This document shows positions 33,302 through 42,170 of a stretch of DNA of 53,378 nt, in pieces. The notes under the pieces were generated by a model, which made no database searches, was not told where the DNA came from, and worked only from the letters and a program-made list of their open reading frames with translations. Position 1 is the stretch's first letter; every line of letters begins with the position of its first letter. This DNA is from Methanoregulaceae archaeon (GTDB lineage Archaea; Halobacteriota; Methanomicrobia; Methanomicrobiales; Methanospirillaceae). The position numbers were made by a program, and so were the translations under genes. Location: assembly GCA_018432765.1 (NCBI GenBank), contig JAHDSI010000031.1:1-53378 (forward strand), in the 5' to 3' direction.

Positions 33302-33649
33302 ATGCCCGCTTTAAACATTGATCTCATCTTCGACGCTGCAATCCGGATTCACCTCCTGATCGATGGAGCGATCACTCTCAACATCTCCGGGGAGGACATA
33401 CGGATCAAGTTTCCCACGACACGCGCTCTCGCAGATTTTTTGGGAGTTCCCCATTACTATGTCCTCCCGTACTTTGCGATGATGGAAGAGAATCAGCTGG
33501 TTACCAGGGCAGAAAGAATTGGGATCTTTACAACAACGGCAGGGACGAAAAAATATCTGGACCTTCTCCTGGAAACGTATCACGACGAGGGAATCAGGGT
33601 TCTTGGGGCCGATATATTCAGGGAGATACAGAAGCGGGCTTCCGGATAG
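33302..33649 (+). CDS. winged-helix protein, candidate Mo/W-responsive regulator
   Basis: 115 residues. Residues 1-35 form a beta-rich start (IRIHLLIDGAITLNISGEDIRIKFP). The middle looks like a winged helix: TTRALADFLGVPHYYVLPYFAMMEENQLVTRAERIGIFTTTAGTKKYLDLLLE. No known Mo-binding MOP domain is present, and I cannot name a family. The gene lies in the Mo/W island between the MoSto promoter and tupB. Its position and DNA-binding look make it the best local candidate for a regulator of the repeated motif. Function is inferred, not shown. Confidence 0.6.
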   Translation: MPALNIDLIFDAAIRIHLLIDGAITLNISGEDIRIKFPTTRALADFLGVPHYYVLPYFAMMEENQLVTRAERIGIFTTTAGTKKYLDLLLETYHDEGIRVLGADIFREIQKRASG

Positions 33650-33658
33650 TGTGTACAC

Positions 33659-33684
33659 CACTTGTTATATCACCAGGTTAACCG
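33659..33684. promoter_or_regulatory. repeat element upstream of tupB
   Basis: TTGTTATATCA (33662-33672) is an exact match to the element in the MoSto promoter read on its minus strand, followed about 12 bp later by a degenerate GTTAACCGA. It lies about 130 bp before the tupB start, ahead of an A/T-rich run that could hold the TATA box. Confidence 0.45.
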
Positions 33685-33804
33685 ATTCATTTTAATTATT
33701 TTTTGAATAAGTATAATACTGGTTACACCACATCATGGAAGATCCAGCGTTCCACGGTATTATCATGGTGATCAGGTGCTCCGACTCCACCCAGGTCGCG
33801 TATC

Positions 33805-34491
33805 ATGAATGATATAATTGAAGGATTCACCCAGGCATTCCAGCTCATCGTTACCCTCAACCCTGAAGTCATGGGAATTACCATACGCTCGCTCTTCATC
33901 TCACTCTCTGCGACGTTTCTTGCTTCAATTATCGCAATACCTCTGGGAGGTTTGATTCATTTCAGGGAGTTTGGAGGCAAGAAAGGACTCATTACGATTA
34001 TCCAGGCTCTTTATGCACTGCCTACCGTGCTGGCAGGCCTCTTCGTCTTCCTTCTTATTTCACGTTCCGGCCCGTTTGGCTTCCTCGGGTTGATGTTCAC
34101 GCCCACAGGCATGATATTCGGCCAGATGGTGCTTATCATCCCCCTGATGATCGGGATGACCCTGATCGCCCTCTCCGGCGTGAGAAAGAACATCCAGGAT
34201 ACGATTGTCTCGCTTGGAGCGGACGAATTCCAAAGCATCCTCACAATAATCAAGGAGGCACGGTTTGCAATACTTGGCGGAGTCATTCTCGGTTTTGGAC
34301 GCGCCATATCCGAGGTCGGAGCGGCCATGATTATCGGCGGAAACATCAGGGGATATACCCGAATCCTCACCACGGCAATTGCACTCGAGACCTCGCAGGG
34401 GAACCTTCCTCTCTCTATTGCCCTGGGACTCATCCTGCTCTTCATCGCCCTGATTGTAACCACGATTCTCTTTCTCGTGCAGGAGCGCTGA
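33805..34491 (+). CDS. tupB: tungstate/molybdate ABC transporter permease (TupB type)
   Basis: A 228-residue permease with about five to six transmembrane segments. It resembles the TupB family: TIRSLFISLSATFLASIIAIPLG, then IIQALYALPTVLAGLFVF. The cytoplasmic EAA-type loop includes LGADEFQSILTIIKEARFAILGGVILGFGRAISEVGAAMIIGGNI, which docks on the ATPase. It is separated from tupC by only four bases, and the matching binding protein TupA is upstream in the island. Confidence 0.9.
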   Translation: MNDIIEGFTQAFQLIVTLNPEVMGITIRSLFISLSATFLASIIAIPLGGLIHFREFGGKKGLITIIQALYALPTVLAGLFVFLLISRSGPFGFLGLMFTPTGMIFGQMVLIIPLMIGMTLIALSGVRKNIQDTIVSLGADEFQSILTIIKEARFAILGGVILGFGRAISEVGAAMIIGGNIRGYTRILTTAIALETSQGNLPLSIALGLILLFIALIVTTILFLVQER

Positions 34492-34495
34492 CCAG

Positions 34496-35572
34496 ATGAT
34501 AGAACTTATCGGAGTATACAAGAATTTCGGTGAGAAGGAGGTACTTCGAAACGTCGGTATGACGATCAGGAAGGGTGAGATCTTTACCCTTATCGGGCCG
34601 AGTGGTACGGGAAAATCGACAATTCTCCGACTGATCAACCTGCTGGACGTTCCAACAGAAGGTGAGATATTCTTTGAAGGTATCGACACCTCGGGCCCTG
34701 AAAAGACCCGGCTCCAGCTCAGGCGGCGCATGTCCATGGTATTCCAGAAACCTGCTGCGTTGAGAGGTGATGTCTTCGATAATATTGCAGCCCCGCTCAG
34801 GTTCAGGAAGGTCCCGGTCGAGGATATTCGAAAGCGCGTACCGGAAGCGCTGGAACTGGTAGGGCTTTCCGGCTACGAAAGTCGCAAGGCTTCGACCCTT
34901 TCAGGCGGAGAGATGCAGAGAGTTGCCATCGCACGTGCTGTTGTCACCCGGCCCGAGGTCCTGTTGCTTGATGAACCGACGGCAAACCTCGACCCGGTCT
35001 CGACGGAGAAAGTCGAGAACCTCGTACATACCATAAATTCCAGGTTCGGGACCACAATAATTCTCTCGACGCACGATATGGACCAGGGGCAGCGGCTGGC
35101 CCACCGTATCGCGGTGGTATTGAGCAGGACGATAGGGCAGACAGGCACCGCTCACGAGATATTTTACCAACCACGAAACCGGGATGTCGCCCACATGGTG
35201 GGAGTCGAGAATATTCTTGAAGGAATGGTGAAGAACAACGAAGAAGGGCTTACGATTATCGATATCGAGGGGTACGACATCGCTGCGACCAGTGATTGTC
35301 CGACAGGGAGCAGGGTGACGGCATACATCCGCCCGGAGGACCTTGTTCTTTCGACGGCTGAGTTTCCCGGTTCCAGCCTGAGAAACCGGTTCCTGGGCCG
35401 GATAACAAAAGTAGTTGCAATGGGACCCATGGTCAAAGTCCGGATAGACTGCGGTATCCGGCTCATATCAGTCATCACGAAGCGCTCATTCGATGAACTT
35501 GAGATAGAGGAGGGAGGATCGGTACATGTATATTTCAAAGCCAGTGCCGTCCACGTTGTCAGGATTGACTGA
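34496..35572 (+). CDS. tupC: tungstate/molybdate ABC transporter ATP-binding protein
   Basis: A 358-residue ABC ATPase: Walker A GPSGTGKST at 34-42, Q-loop VFQKPAALRG, signature LSGGEMQRVAIARA, Walker B LLLDEP followed by TANLDP, and the switch histidine in LSTHDM. After about residue 235 a C-terminal extension with two beta-barrel-like parts (VTAYIRPEDLVLS and LGRITKVVAMGPMVKVRIDCGIRLISVIT) resembles the TOBE/MOP fold. That fold can bind oxyanions and give feedback inhibition of transport. The ATG follows tupB directly. Confidence 0.9.
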   Translation: MIELIGVYKNFGEKEVLRNVGMTIRKGEIFTLIGPSGTGKSTILRLINLLDVPTEGEIFFEGIDTSGPEKTRLQLRRRMSMVFQKPAALRGDVFDNIAAPLRFRKVPVEDIRKRVPEALELVGLSGYESRKASTLSGGEMQRVAIARAVVTRPEVLLLDEPTANLDPVSTEKVENLVHTINSRFGTTIILSTHDMDQGQRLAHRIAVVLSRTIGQTGTAHEIFYQPRNRDVAHMVGVENILEGMVKNNEEGLTIIDIEGYDIAATSDCPTGSRVTAYIRPEDLVLSTAEFPGSSLRNRFLGRITKVVAMGPMVKVRIDCGIRLISVITKRSFDELEIEEGGSVHVYFKASAVHVVRID

Positions 35573-35753
35573 TTTTTCGACACGAATCCCGTATTCATAT
35601 CGCACAGAGGGACAGAGTAACTGCATACCGGTAGTCCACCCCTGTTTGCCTGATTTAAGGGAGCGTATCAGGGCATTCTTCTGGCAGGTCTCACGCGTGC
35701 ACACTTTCGCAATCGACGCCTGTATATGCCATGAACACGTAAACTAGTTCACA

Positions 35754-36542
35754 ATGCGCTGTATTGCCCTGGCAAGCGGGAGCAAGGGAAATTGTTTGTA
35801 TATTGAAGCGGATAGCGGCGCTCTCCTTGTAGATGCCGGCCTTTCGCGAAAGGAATTTTTAAGGCGTCTTGGGGAGGCGGGAGGAGACAGGGATCTCATA
35901 TGCGGCATCCTGGTCACCCACGAGCATACTGATCACATATCTGGGGTGGATGCACTCGCCCGCCACCTCTCTGTCCCGGTCTATGCAACGGGCGGGACAC
36001 TCTGTGAATTTCTCGAACACAGAAAATGTACCCGGGCCCCGGTCAGGGCACAACGGCTCTGTTATGACGAGCAGTACCAGATCGGGGATTTCACCATACA
36101 GGCATTCGAGACGTCACACGATGCCCGCGAACCGGCCGGGTTCACAATCAGGGAAAACGGCATCAGGATCGGGTGCTGCACTGATACCGGTGTCATCAAC
36201 GCACGGATCCGTGAGAGATTAATGGGATGCGACGCCCTTGTCCTGGAGAGCAACCACTGCCCTGACATGCTCAGGGACGGGCCGTACCCCGAGATGCTGA
36301 AGCGAAGGATACGGTCTCGACGGGGGCATCTCTCCAATCGTGATGCAGCAGGATTTCTCCGGGACTGCTGCCCCGACATCCATGAAGTCATGCTGGCACA
36401 CCTGAGCGAGATAAACAACACCCCGGAAAAGGCAATGAATTCGGCCCAAAACGGCCTTGGCATCTACCTCGACAGCATCAACGTTACCATTGCACAGAAC
36501 CCCGGGCCTTCGAACGGGTGGCCGGGGCAGATTCGCATCTGA
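35754..36542 (+). CDS. metallo-beta-lactamase fold hydrolase (YycJ/WalJ-like)
   Basis: A 262-residue MBL-fold protein. SGSKGNCLYIEADSGALLVDAGLSRKE opens it, and HEHTDH supplies the metal ligands of the H-x-H-x-D-H motif. CTDTG and ESNHCPDML follow, and a late RRGHLSNRDAA and MLAHLSEINN complete the site. The group is related to bacterial YycJ/WalJ, thought to be DNA exonucleases or RNA-processing enzymes. No operon partner is visible. A 181-bp gap separates it from tupC, where I see no further gene. Confidence 0.87.
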   Translation: MRCIALASGSKGNCLYIEADSGALLVDAGLSRKEFLRRLGEAGGDRDLICGILVTHEHTDHISGVDALARHLSVPVYATGGTLCEFLEHRKCTRAPVRAQRLCYDEQYQIGDFTIQAFETSHDAREPAGFTIRENGIRIGCCTDTGVINARIRERLMGCDALVLESNHCPDMLRDGPYPEMLKRRIRSRRGHLSNRDAAGFLRDCCPDIHEVMLAHLSEINNTPEKAMNSAQNGLGIYLDSINVTIAQNPGPSNGWPGQIRI

Positions 36543-36559
36543 CCAGCGCCCCGGGGGAT

Positions 36560-37750
36560 TTAGTCCTTCATCTTGAGTAACCGCATGCAGTACTGGTCAA
36601 TAGAGTCGAGAAAAACCTTTTTTGCCGCCTTCGACCGTTTTTCGTCCTCTGAATAGATATCTCCTGCCACGTATTCCAGCAGGGTGACGAGATGATTCTT
36701 GCTCTGCAGTTTCTTCTTCATGTCTTCGAGGCATGCCACAGCATCACTCTGCTGCCCGCTCATGACTACAAACGCGAAATCGAGCAGAAGAATTGCCTGG
36801 CCCGGGATACCCTTCGAGATGGCAGTTTCCCGGAATTTCTGGTATGCAGAGTTCTGGGACGATATGATGGAGAGCTGAAGACCGTAATAGACGGGCTCGA
36901 GCTCATCGGGGTGCTGCTGCATCATCTGCCGCACCACCGCCGTCGCACCTCCCGCATCCCTCGCCTCGAGCTTGAAGTGGTAGAGATCGCGGAGGAAGAA
37001 CATATCGCTGTAATACCGTTCCGCAGCGATCTTCAAGAGTTCTCCCCTCATCTCCCTGTTTCCATCTTTTTTTGCCTTCTCAAGACCGATTTTAATAAAC
37101 TCGGACTCCTGCGGGAACCATTCCAATGCAAGCCTGAGCATGTACCAGAAGATCTTGTTGATCTTTAAATCCTGCACCACCTGCGGGAACTTCAGCCGGT
37201 TTATCGGGGGCCGGAGCCTTGCCAGCTCGATCATCTGTTCCCGCGCATTCAGGGCCATCTGGCTCGGTTTCGCTTTTAAGGTCCGCTGATCAGGGGTTAC
37301 TTCATCGGTCGAGAGAATATAGTAACTGTAGGCGATTGCGGTACAGACAATCGCATCGGTGGTCCGGTATTTTTTCAGGACTTCAATGGCTTCGGAGTAT
37401 TTGCCAAAATCGATCATCTTGATTCCAAGCACGATATCGAAGATTACCCGCCCACCCGGCCTTCGCTTGTTCCTGACGGCATGCTTGAAGAGTTTTTCGA
37501 TATATTCGACATCCGTTGACCGCCCGGAGACCTCAAGCACCTTTACGGTAGCATCGTCGATGAACCGGTCATGTGCGGCATCGGGCAGGTCGGGGAAGTT
37601 TTTCTCCAGGATATCGATGACGTGGCCGAAGAATATGGGAATATTGGAGTCTATCCTATCCGAGTTCTTCTCGATGTACTCGAAGAGATCCTTCTTCACC
37701 TCGCCAATCTTCCTGTCGATGATGGCATCGGGCTGCCAAGCCCCTTCCAT
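36560..37750 (-). CDS. helical-repeat (TPR-like) protein of unknown function
   Basis: 396 residues, almost entirely helical, without signal peptide or membrane segment. TPR-like units appear from about residue 85 on (VIFDIVLGIKMIDFGKYSEAIEVLKKYR, TAIAYSYYILS, ELLKIAAERYYSDMFFLRDLYHFKLEARDAGGATAVVRQMM). I recognise no named family. The start ATG at 37748-37750 has a TATA-like ATATATTTT about 26 bp upstream, suggesting a leaderless transcript. It converges with the MBL gene, 17 bp apart. Confidence 0.7.
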   Translation of the reverse strand: MEGAWQPDAIIDRKIGEVKKDLFEYIEKNSDRIDSNIPIFFGHVIDILEKNFPDLPDAAHDRFIDDATVKVLEVSGRSTDVEYIEKLFKHAVRNKRRPGGRVIFDIVLGIKMIDFGKYSEAIEVLKKYRTTDAIVCTAIAYSYYILSTDEVTPDQRTLKAKPSQMALNAREQMIELARLRPPINRLKFPQVVQDLKINKIFWYMLRLALEWFPQESEFIKIGLEKAKKDGNREMRGELLKIAAERYYSDMFFLRDLYHFKLEARDAGGATAVVRQMMQQHPDELEPVYYGLQLSIISSQNSAYQKFRETAISKGIPGQAILLLDFAFVVMSGQQSDAVACLEDMKKKLQSKNHLVTLLEYVAGDIYSEDEKRSKAAKKVFLDSIDQYCMRLLKMKD

Positions 37751-37961
37751 ACGGATATATTCTTCGTAAAAATATATGAAAGTATATTTTCCGTCCTGAA
37801 ATCAATTGGATTTCGCAGAATTACAATTTAATCCCGTATCCGGTTAATCGGGAGACACAATGGCCTTGTATTCTTTTATATTCCCCATGAATCTCCGCAC
37901 CTCACCCGATTATGAGAACTCTTATCCGATCGCCGGTCGAAATTCTGGACAAGAGGATATC

Positions 37962-39644
37962 ATGCTATTTTCCGAGTTTGCCGGCTATGCCGATCAGCTG
38001 GAACAGATCTCCGGACGGCTTGACATGATCGATCTGATCGCCAGGGTCCTGCCAACACTGGACGATGCTGAGCTGCCGATCTTCACCCGGTTCGTGATGG
38101 GACGGATCTTTCCGGACTGGAGCCCGCAAAAGATCGGTATCGGCCCCAACCTCCTGTACGATGCCATGACAGGGATGATCGATGCAACCCGGAATGACAT
38201 CATCGACGATATCAACGAGGCCGGTGACGTGGGAACAGCATTTGAGAAGATCCTCTTGACGAGAAAGAGCGAATCGTATTCGTCCCGCTCGGCACAGACT
38301 GCAACCATCCAGAAACAGCTCTTCGAGCAGACGGAACAGATGACCCTGACCAGCGTCTATCGTGACCTGGAAAGAATCGCCAGGGCGGGCGGAAGGTCTT
38401 CGCAACAGCAGAAACTGAATATCATCCGCTCCCTTCTCTCCATCGCAACTCCTAGAGAGGGCAAGTACCTGGCAAGGCTTCTTCTGGAGGATTTCCGTAT
38501 CGGTGTTGGTGAAGGGAATGCACGGGAGGCCATCGCAAAGGCCTTTTCCGTGGATTCCTCGCTCGTCGAGCATGCACACCAGGCCCTAAACGATCTTGGA
38601 GAGGTTGCCCTGCTTGCAAAGAGAGGAGAGAATGCCCTGTGTGATGTCCACATCCGGATCTTCCATCCCGTGAAGATGATGCTTGCACAGCAGGGGACAA
38701 TCTCCGGGGCGATCGCAGATAACGGGGAGATTGCCGCAGAGTACAAGTATGACGGAAGCAGGTTCCAGTTCCACAAATCAGGCGACCAGTGCAGGATGTA
38801 CTCGAGAAAACTCGAAGACGTGACCGATGCCCTTCCTGACATCATCGTGATGCTCGATTCTGCAACCGATCACGAAGTGATACTTGACGGAGAAGTCATT
38901 GCAATAAAGGATGAAAAACCCTTGCCCTTCCAGACGGTTCTCCGAAGATTCAGGAGGAAACACGGGATTGACGCAATTTCTAAAGAGATACTGTTGATCC
39001 CGAATATCTTTGACATACTGTACCTCGATGGAGACACGCTGATCGACAGACCCCTCTTCGAGAGAAGAAGACTGCTTGAGCGCGTCGTGACAGGGCATGT
39101 TGCACCGCAGATCGTGAGCGACGACTCCGGGGTCATCGAAAAGATATACGATGAGGCACTGGCTCTGGGTCATGAAGGCATAATGCTCAAGGTCCCGGGA
39201 TCGCCATATACGCCGGGGATCAGGGGGAAGAACTGGATTAAGATAAAACCTTCTGTTGATACTCTCGATCTGGCGGTGATCGGAGCAGACTGGGGCGAGG
39301 GGAAACGGGCACACCTGTTTGGTTCTTTTCTGCTGGCATGCAGGGACAACGGAGCACTCGTCCCGCTCTCAAAAGTTGCAACCGGGTTCTCTGACGAACA
39401 GCTGGCAGACGCCTATGAAATACTGAAAGACCACGTGATATCCCGCTCTGGAAAAGAGGTAAAATTCGAGCATTTCCTTGTATTCGAGGTGGGATATTCG
39501 GAGATCCAGAAGAGCCCCAACTACCCGAGCGGCTTTGCCCTTCGGTTCCCCCGCTTCATACGGATCCGGGACGACAAGGCAGTCGACGAAGTAGAAACCC
39601 TATCCGGCATCAGGGAGCGTTACCGCCAGCAGTCAGGGGAATAA
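37962..39644 (+). CDS. lig: ATP-dependent DNA ligase
   Basis: Joins DNA nicks by adenylation. The 560-residue protein has an N-terminal DNA-binding domain (1-210). The nucleotidyltransferase domain carries motif I EYKYDGSR with K262, [26 protein letters not shown], and [17 protein letters not shown]-terminal OB domain includes the [23 protein letters not shown] motif V region and ends near [17 protein letters not shown]. The start at 37962 has GAGGATATC just before it and matches where archaeal ligases normally begin. Upstream in-frame ATGs at 37860 and 37887 would add 25-34 unrelated residues. Confidence 0.95.
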   Translation: MLFSEFAGYADQLEQISGRLDMIDLIARVLPTLDDAELPIFTRFVMGRIFPDWSPQKIGIGPNLLYDAMTGMIDATRNDIIDDINEAGDVGTAFEKILLTRKSESYSSRSAQTATIQKQLFEQTEQMTLTSVYRDLERIARAGGRSSQQQKLNIIRSLLSIATPREGKYLARLLLEDFRIGVGEGNAREAIAKAFSVDSSLVEHAHQALNDLGEVALLAKRGENALCDVHIRIFHPVKMMLAQQGTISGAIADNGEIAAEYKYDGSRFQFHKSGDQCRMYSRKLEDVTDALPDIIVMLDSATDHEVILDGEVIAIKDEKPLPFQTVLRRFRRKHGIDAISKEILLIPNIFDILYLDGDTLIDRPLFERRRLLERVVTGHVAPQIVSDDSGVIEKIYDEALALGHEGIMLKVPGSPYTPGIRGKNWIKIKPSVDTLDLAVIGADWGEGKRAHLFGSFLLACRDNGALVPLSKVATGFSDEQLADAYEILKDHVISRSGKEVKFEHFLVFEVGYSEIQKSPNYPSGFALRFPRFIRIRDDKAVDEVETLSGIRERYRQQSGE

Positions 39645-39717
39645 TTCCCGCTTCCGGACCACCCATTTGGCCGATCGTCCAGGCTTCAAACTCACGTTTG
39701 CGTGTTTTTCAGGAGAA

Positions 39718-40767
39718 TCAATCGGGATGCCCGGGGATCTCGACGCGTACCCTGGGACCCAGGAAGGAGATGATATCCTTCACAAATTCCATCCATTTTA
39801 CCGGGGAATCGCTGATTTTATCCCTGATTTCAAGGCCGAGATCGTCATCCCTGCCCTCCAGCACATGGAGGATGACCGACCCTGGCGCAAAGCGCGGCCC
39901 GACCACGTCATCCCCGTCACCATCCACGACCCCGAGGACAGGAAGTCCCAGGTGGGCCCCAATGTGGCCGCACACTGCAGTGGTATCGTCACCGACGCTC
40001 ACGACACCGCAGGTGCGATCATCCACCCTTGAATAGAGCTCATGGCCACAGTGATCGATATAAACCACCAGGCCCTCATCACGCCGCTGTGTACTGGTCA
40101 CGGGATCTGCCCGCCTCACAGGACCACTTTTGCACCAGGCCTTCGTCACATCCAGGCAGCCCCGGCGGTGGATCTTTTCAAGGCCATGGATCTTTGGGAT
40201 AAGGCCCGACAGCGGAACGATCCTGCCATTTTCCTGGGTGAGCACGACTTTCGTGTCACGTGCTCTCCCGATCACGATTCCATCGACAAAGACCGCCTCT
40301 CCCGGGATGCAGCCCCGGATTTCGCGTACGTTGGTGTTTGTCACTTCCCCTGTCCGGACCTGGAGGACAGGATACCCGGTGGCAGAAGCGAGGTAATCCG
40401 AGAGGTCATCACTCGCCCTGTTCCAGCAATAGATACAACCGTTCGAGCATTCCACGTGTAACAGGCCCGGTTCACCGAGCCTCGAGGCTACGATTCCACC
40501 AAAAATCCTTCCTGATTCGGCTGTCTTGCCCCGGTTGAGCATGAATATCCTGCCTTCGATTCCAGGTATCACCCTGCTTGGCGGGAGTCCTGCATACTCA
40601 CACCTGATGCCGGACTCTTCTGCGGCAGTCCTTCCCATCACACCTGCAACAACCACTCTTTCGGGATGCACTGCCGCGATCATGCGGGCGGCATCCCCCG
40701 AATCAAAGGCTTCCGGGCCGTGTACAACCATAACAAGCTCTTCCGTCCCTGTCTGTGTCTCTCTCAT
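39718..40767 (-). CDS. DUF2117 family protein (methanogen-specific)
   Basis: A 349-residue protein of DUF2117, known from methanogens. The N-terminal half (VMVVHGPEAFDSGDAARMI, VVVAGVMGRTAAEESGI) looks Rossmann-like. In the middle, HVECSNGCIYCWNR contains a CxxxCxxC spacing that could hold a metal or Fe-S cluster, and VRTGEVTNTNVREIRGCIPGEAVFVDGIVIGRA follows. The C-terminal part has VVYIDHCGHELYSRVDDR and GVVDGDGDDVVGPRFAPGSVIL, a repeated-Asp loop suggesting nucleotide or metal binding. Biochemical role not known to me. It stands alone between ligase and a divergent phosphoribosyltransferase. Confidence 0.82.
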   Translation of the reverse strand: MRETQTGTEELVMVVHGPEAFDSGDAARMIAAVHPERVVVAGVMGRTAAEESGIRCEYAGLPPSRVIPGIEGRIFMLNRGKTAESGRIFGGIVASRLGEPGLLHVECSNGCIYCWNRASDDLSDYLASATGYPVLQVRTGEVTNTNVREIRGCIPGEAVFVDGIVIGRARDTKVVLTQENGRIVPLSGLIPKIHGLEKIHRRGCLDVTKAWCKSGPVRRADPVTSTQRRDEGLVVYIDHCGHELYSRVDDRTCGVVSVGDDTTAVCGHIGAHLGLPVLGVVDGDGDDVVGPRFAPGSVILHVLEGRDDDLGLEIRDKISDSPVKWMEFVKDIISFLGPRVRVEIPGHPD

Positions 40768-40902
40768 CGGTCGGTCCTGGTTCTTTCATCAAAGATTAGC
40801 TACATATTCACCCTCTATTCTCTTAATCCTGGTGACCCGGGCATTCTCCGGGAAGGGTAGCGAGGAAAATGATAACAGGACAGACCCCCATAGCGGGTTG
40901 AC

Positions 40903-41598
40903 ATGGGAAAGATATACGAGGAGAAAACGCTTCGTAATCGCACGATGGTCTTTGCCGATCGTGACGATGCCGGAGAGAGGCTTGCCCGGTTCATACGTGA
41001 AACCCTGAATCTCCAAAATCCGCTCGTCTGCGCCATACCTGCCGGGGGTGTCCCGGCAGGGGTCAGGATTGCCCGCTCGCTCGATGCCCGCATGATGCTT
41101 GGTATCGTCAGGAAAGTCAGGATTCCATGGAACCCCGAAGCCGGATTTGGTGCGGTGACGTGGGATGGAAGGGTCTTTCTGAATGAAGCGCTCGTCCGTG
41201 GAACCGGGCTCTCGCAAGATGCTGTCGAGAGAGCAATCAGGGAGAGCAGGGAGGAGATCAGGCAGAGACAGATCAAATTTCCCGGCAACGAGCCTTCGCC
41301 GGCCATAAAAGGAAGCACTGTCATCGTAACCGACGACGGCCTTGCGTCAGGTTATACCATGCGTGCAGCGATCGAGGCCGTCAGGTCTGATGCTCCAGAA
41401 GGAATAATTGCCGCTGTGCCAACCGGGTCAGCACGGGCGGTCTCCATGATCGGAAAGATTGTCGAATGCGTCGTGTGCCTGAATATCCGGGAAGGGCATT
41501 CCTTTGCCGTGGCCGACGCCTACCGTCACTGGCACGATTTAAGCGATGCTGAAGTGCTCCAGTATCTTGAAGCTGCTCAGGAGATGGGGCGTTTCTAG
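40903..41598 (+). CDS. phosphoribosyltransferase family protein (COG1926-like)
   Basis: 231 residues with a type I phosphoribosyltransferase fold. The PRPP-binding loop is VIVTDDGLASGYTMRAA near 145-161, where two Asp precede the G-x-A-S-G-x-T pattern. The N-terminal part has FADRDDAGERLARFI and VCAIPAGGVPAGVRIARSL, diagnostic of the COG1926 group. These proteins are poorly characterised; substrates are unknown, so it need not be a base-salvage enzyme. Its end overlaps the end of the convergent THEP1 NTPase gene by 4 bp. Confidence 0.85.
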   Translation: MGKIYEEKTLRNRTMVFADRDDAGERLARFIRETLNLQNPLVCAIPAGGVPAGVRIARSLDARMMLGIVRKVRIPWNPEAGFGAVTWDGRVFLNEALVRGTGLSQDAVERAIRESREEIRQRQIKFPGNEPSPAIKGSTVIVTDDGLASGYTMRAAIEAVRSDAPEGIIAAVPTGSARAVSMIGKIVECVVCLNIREGHSFAVADAYRHWHDLSDAEVLQYLEAAQEMGRF

Positions 41599-42125
41599 CC
41601 GGCCAGAAGCTCGCCGACCTTCCGGGAAAGGGCGTCTGCATCCGATTCCCGGGTCTCTCGTCTTATCTCCATCAGGACGACATCATCCCTTGCCTTTATC
41701 TCATCAAGGAGAGCCGGACCGCTGACGGAAATCGTTGCGAGGAACGGTATCGAAGAGTCCAGGACACGGTTGACCAGGGTACAAAACTTCCCTGACAGGC
41801 ATTCCATCTTTCCGATCTCGTCTATGACAATGAGTCCTGTTCCAGGTTCGAATAGTGATAATTCATCCAGAAACGCTTCAAAAGACTCCAGGTCAACACC
41901 GTATTTCCCTACCCGGTACCGGCTCCTGATACCAACGTGTGAAAGGATCCGTCTTCGGCCATCAAGACTCACGAGCTCAAAACCAGTGCGAATACCGCCT
42001 TTTTTTACCTCTTTCGTGAAAAACCCGCTGGGATTGTGTTCGCCGAGTGTTTCAAGCATCTTCTCGACAACCGTGGTCTTGCCGCTCCCGGGCGTTCCAG
42101 TTACAAGGAGGTTTTTTTCTCTCAT
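41595..42125 (-). CDS. THEP1-type nucleoside-triphosphatase
   Basis: A 176-residue P-loop NTPase of the THEP1 (NTPase_1) family, beginning KNLLVTGTPGSGKTTVVEKML with Walker A at about 8-16. VKKGGIRTGFELVSLDGRRRILSHVG follows, then Walker B LIVIDEIGKMECLS. These enzymes hydrolyse several NTPs; the human relative is cancer-related NTPase. Cellular role is unclear, perhaps nucleotide or RNA-linked. The ATG at 42123-42125 is unambiguous. Confidence 0.93.
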   Translation of the reverse strand: MREKNLLVTGTPGSGKTTVVEKMLETLGEHNPSGFFTKEVKKGGIRTGFELVSLDGRRRILSHVGIRSRYRVGKYGVDLESFEAFLDELSLFEPGTGLIVIDEIGKMECLSGKFCTLVNRVLDSSIPFLATISVSGPALLDEIKARDDVVLMEIRRETRESDADALSRKVGELLAG

Positions 42126-42170
42126 GAAAAAACACTCTTGAATAACTAATATGGAATGGAAAGATGGATA

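Noticed and set aside
35526-35747. 73-codon open frame after tupC
   Set aside because: It overlaps the end of tupC in another frame and has no start signals; it looks like read-through of a shadow frame.
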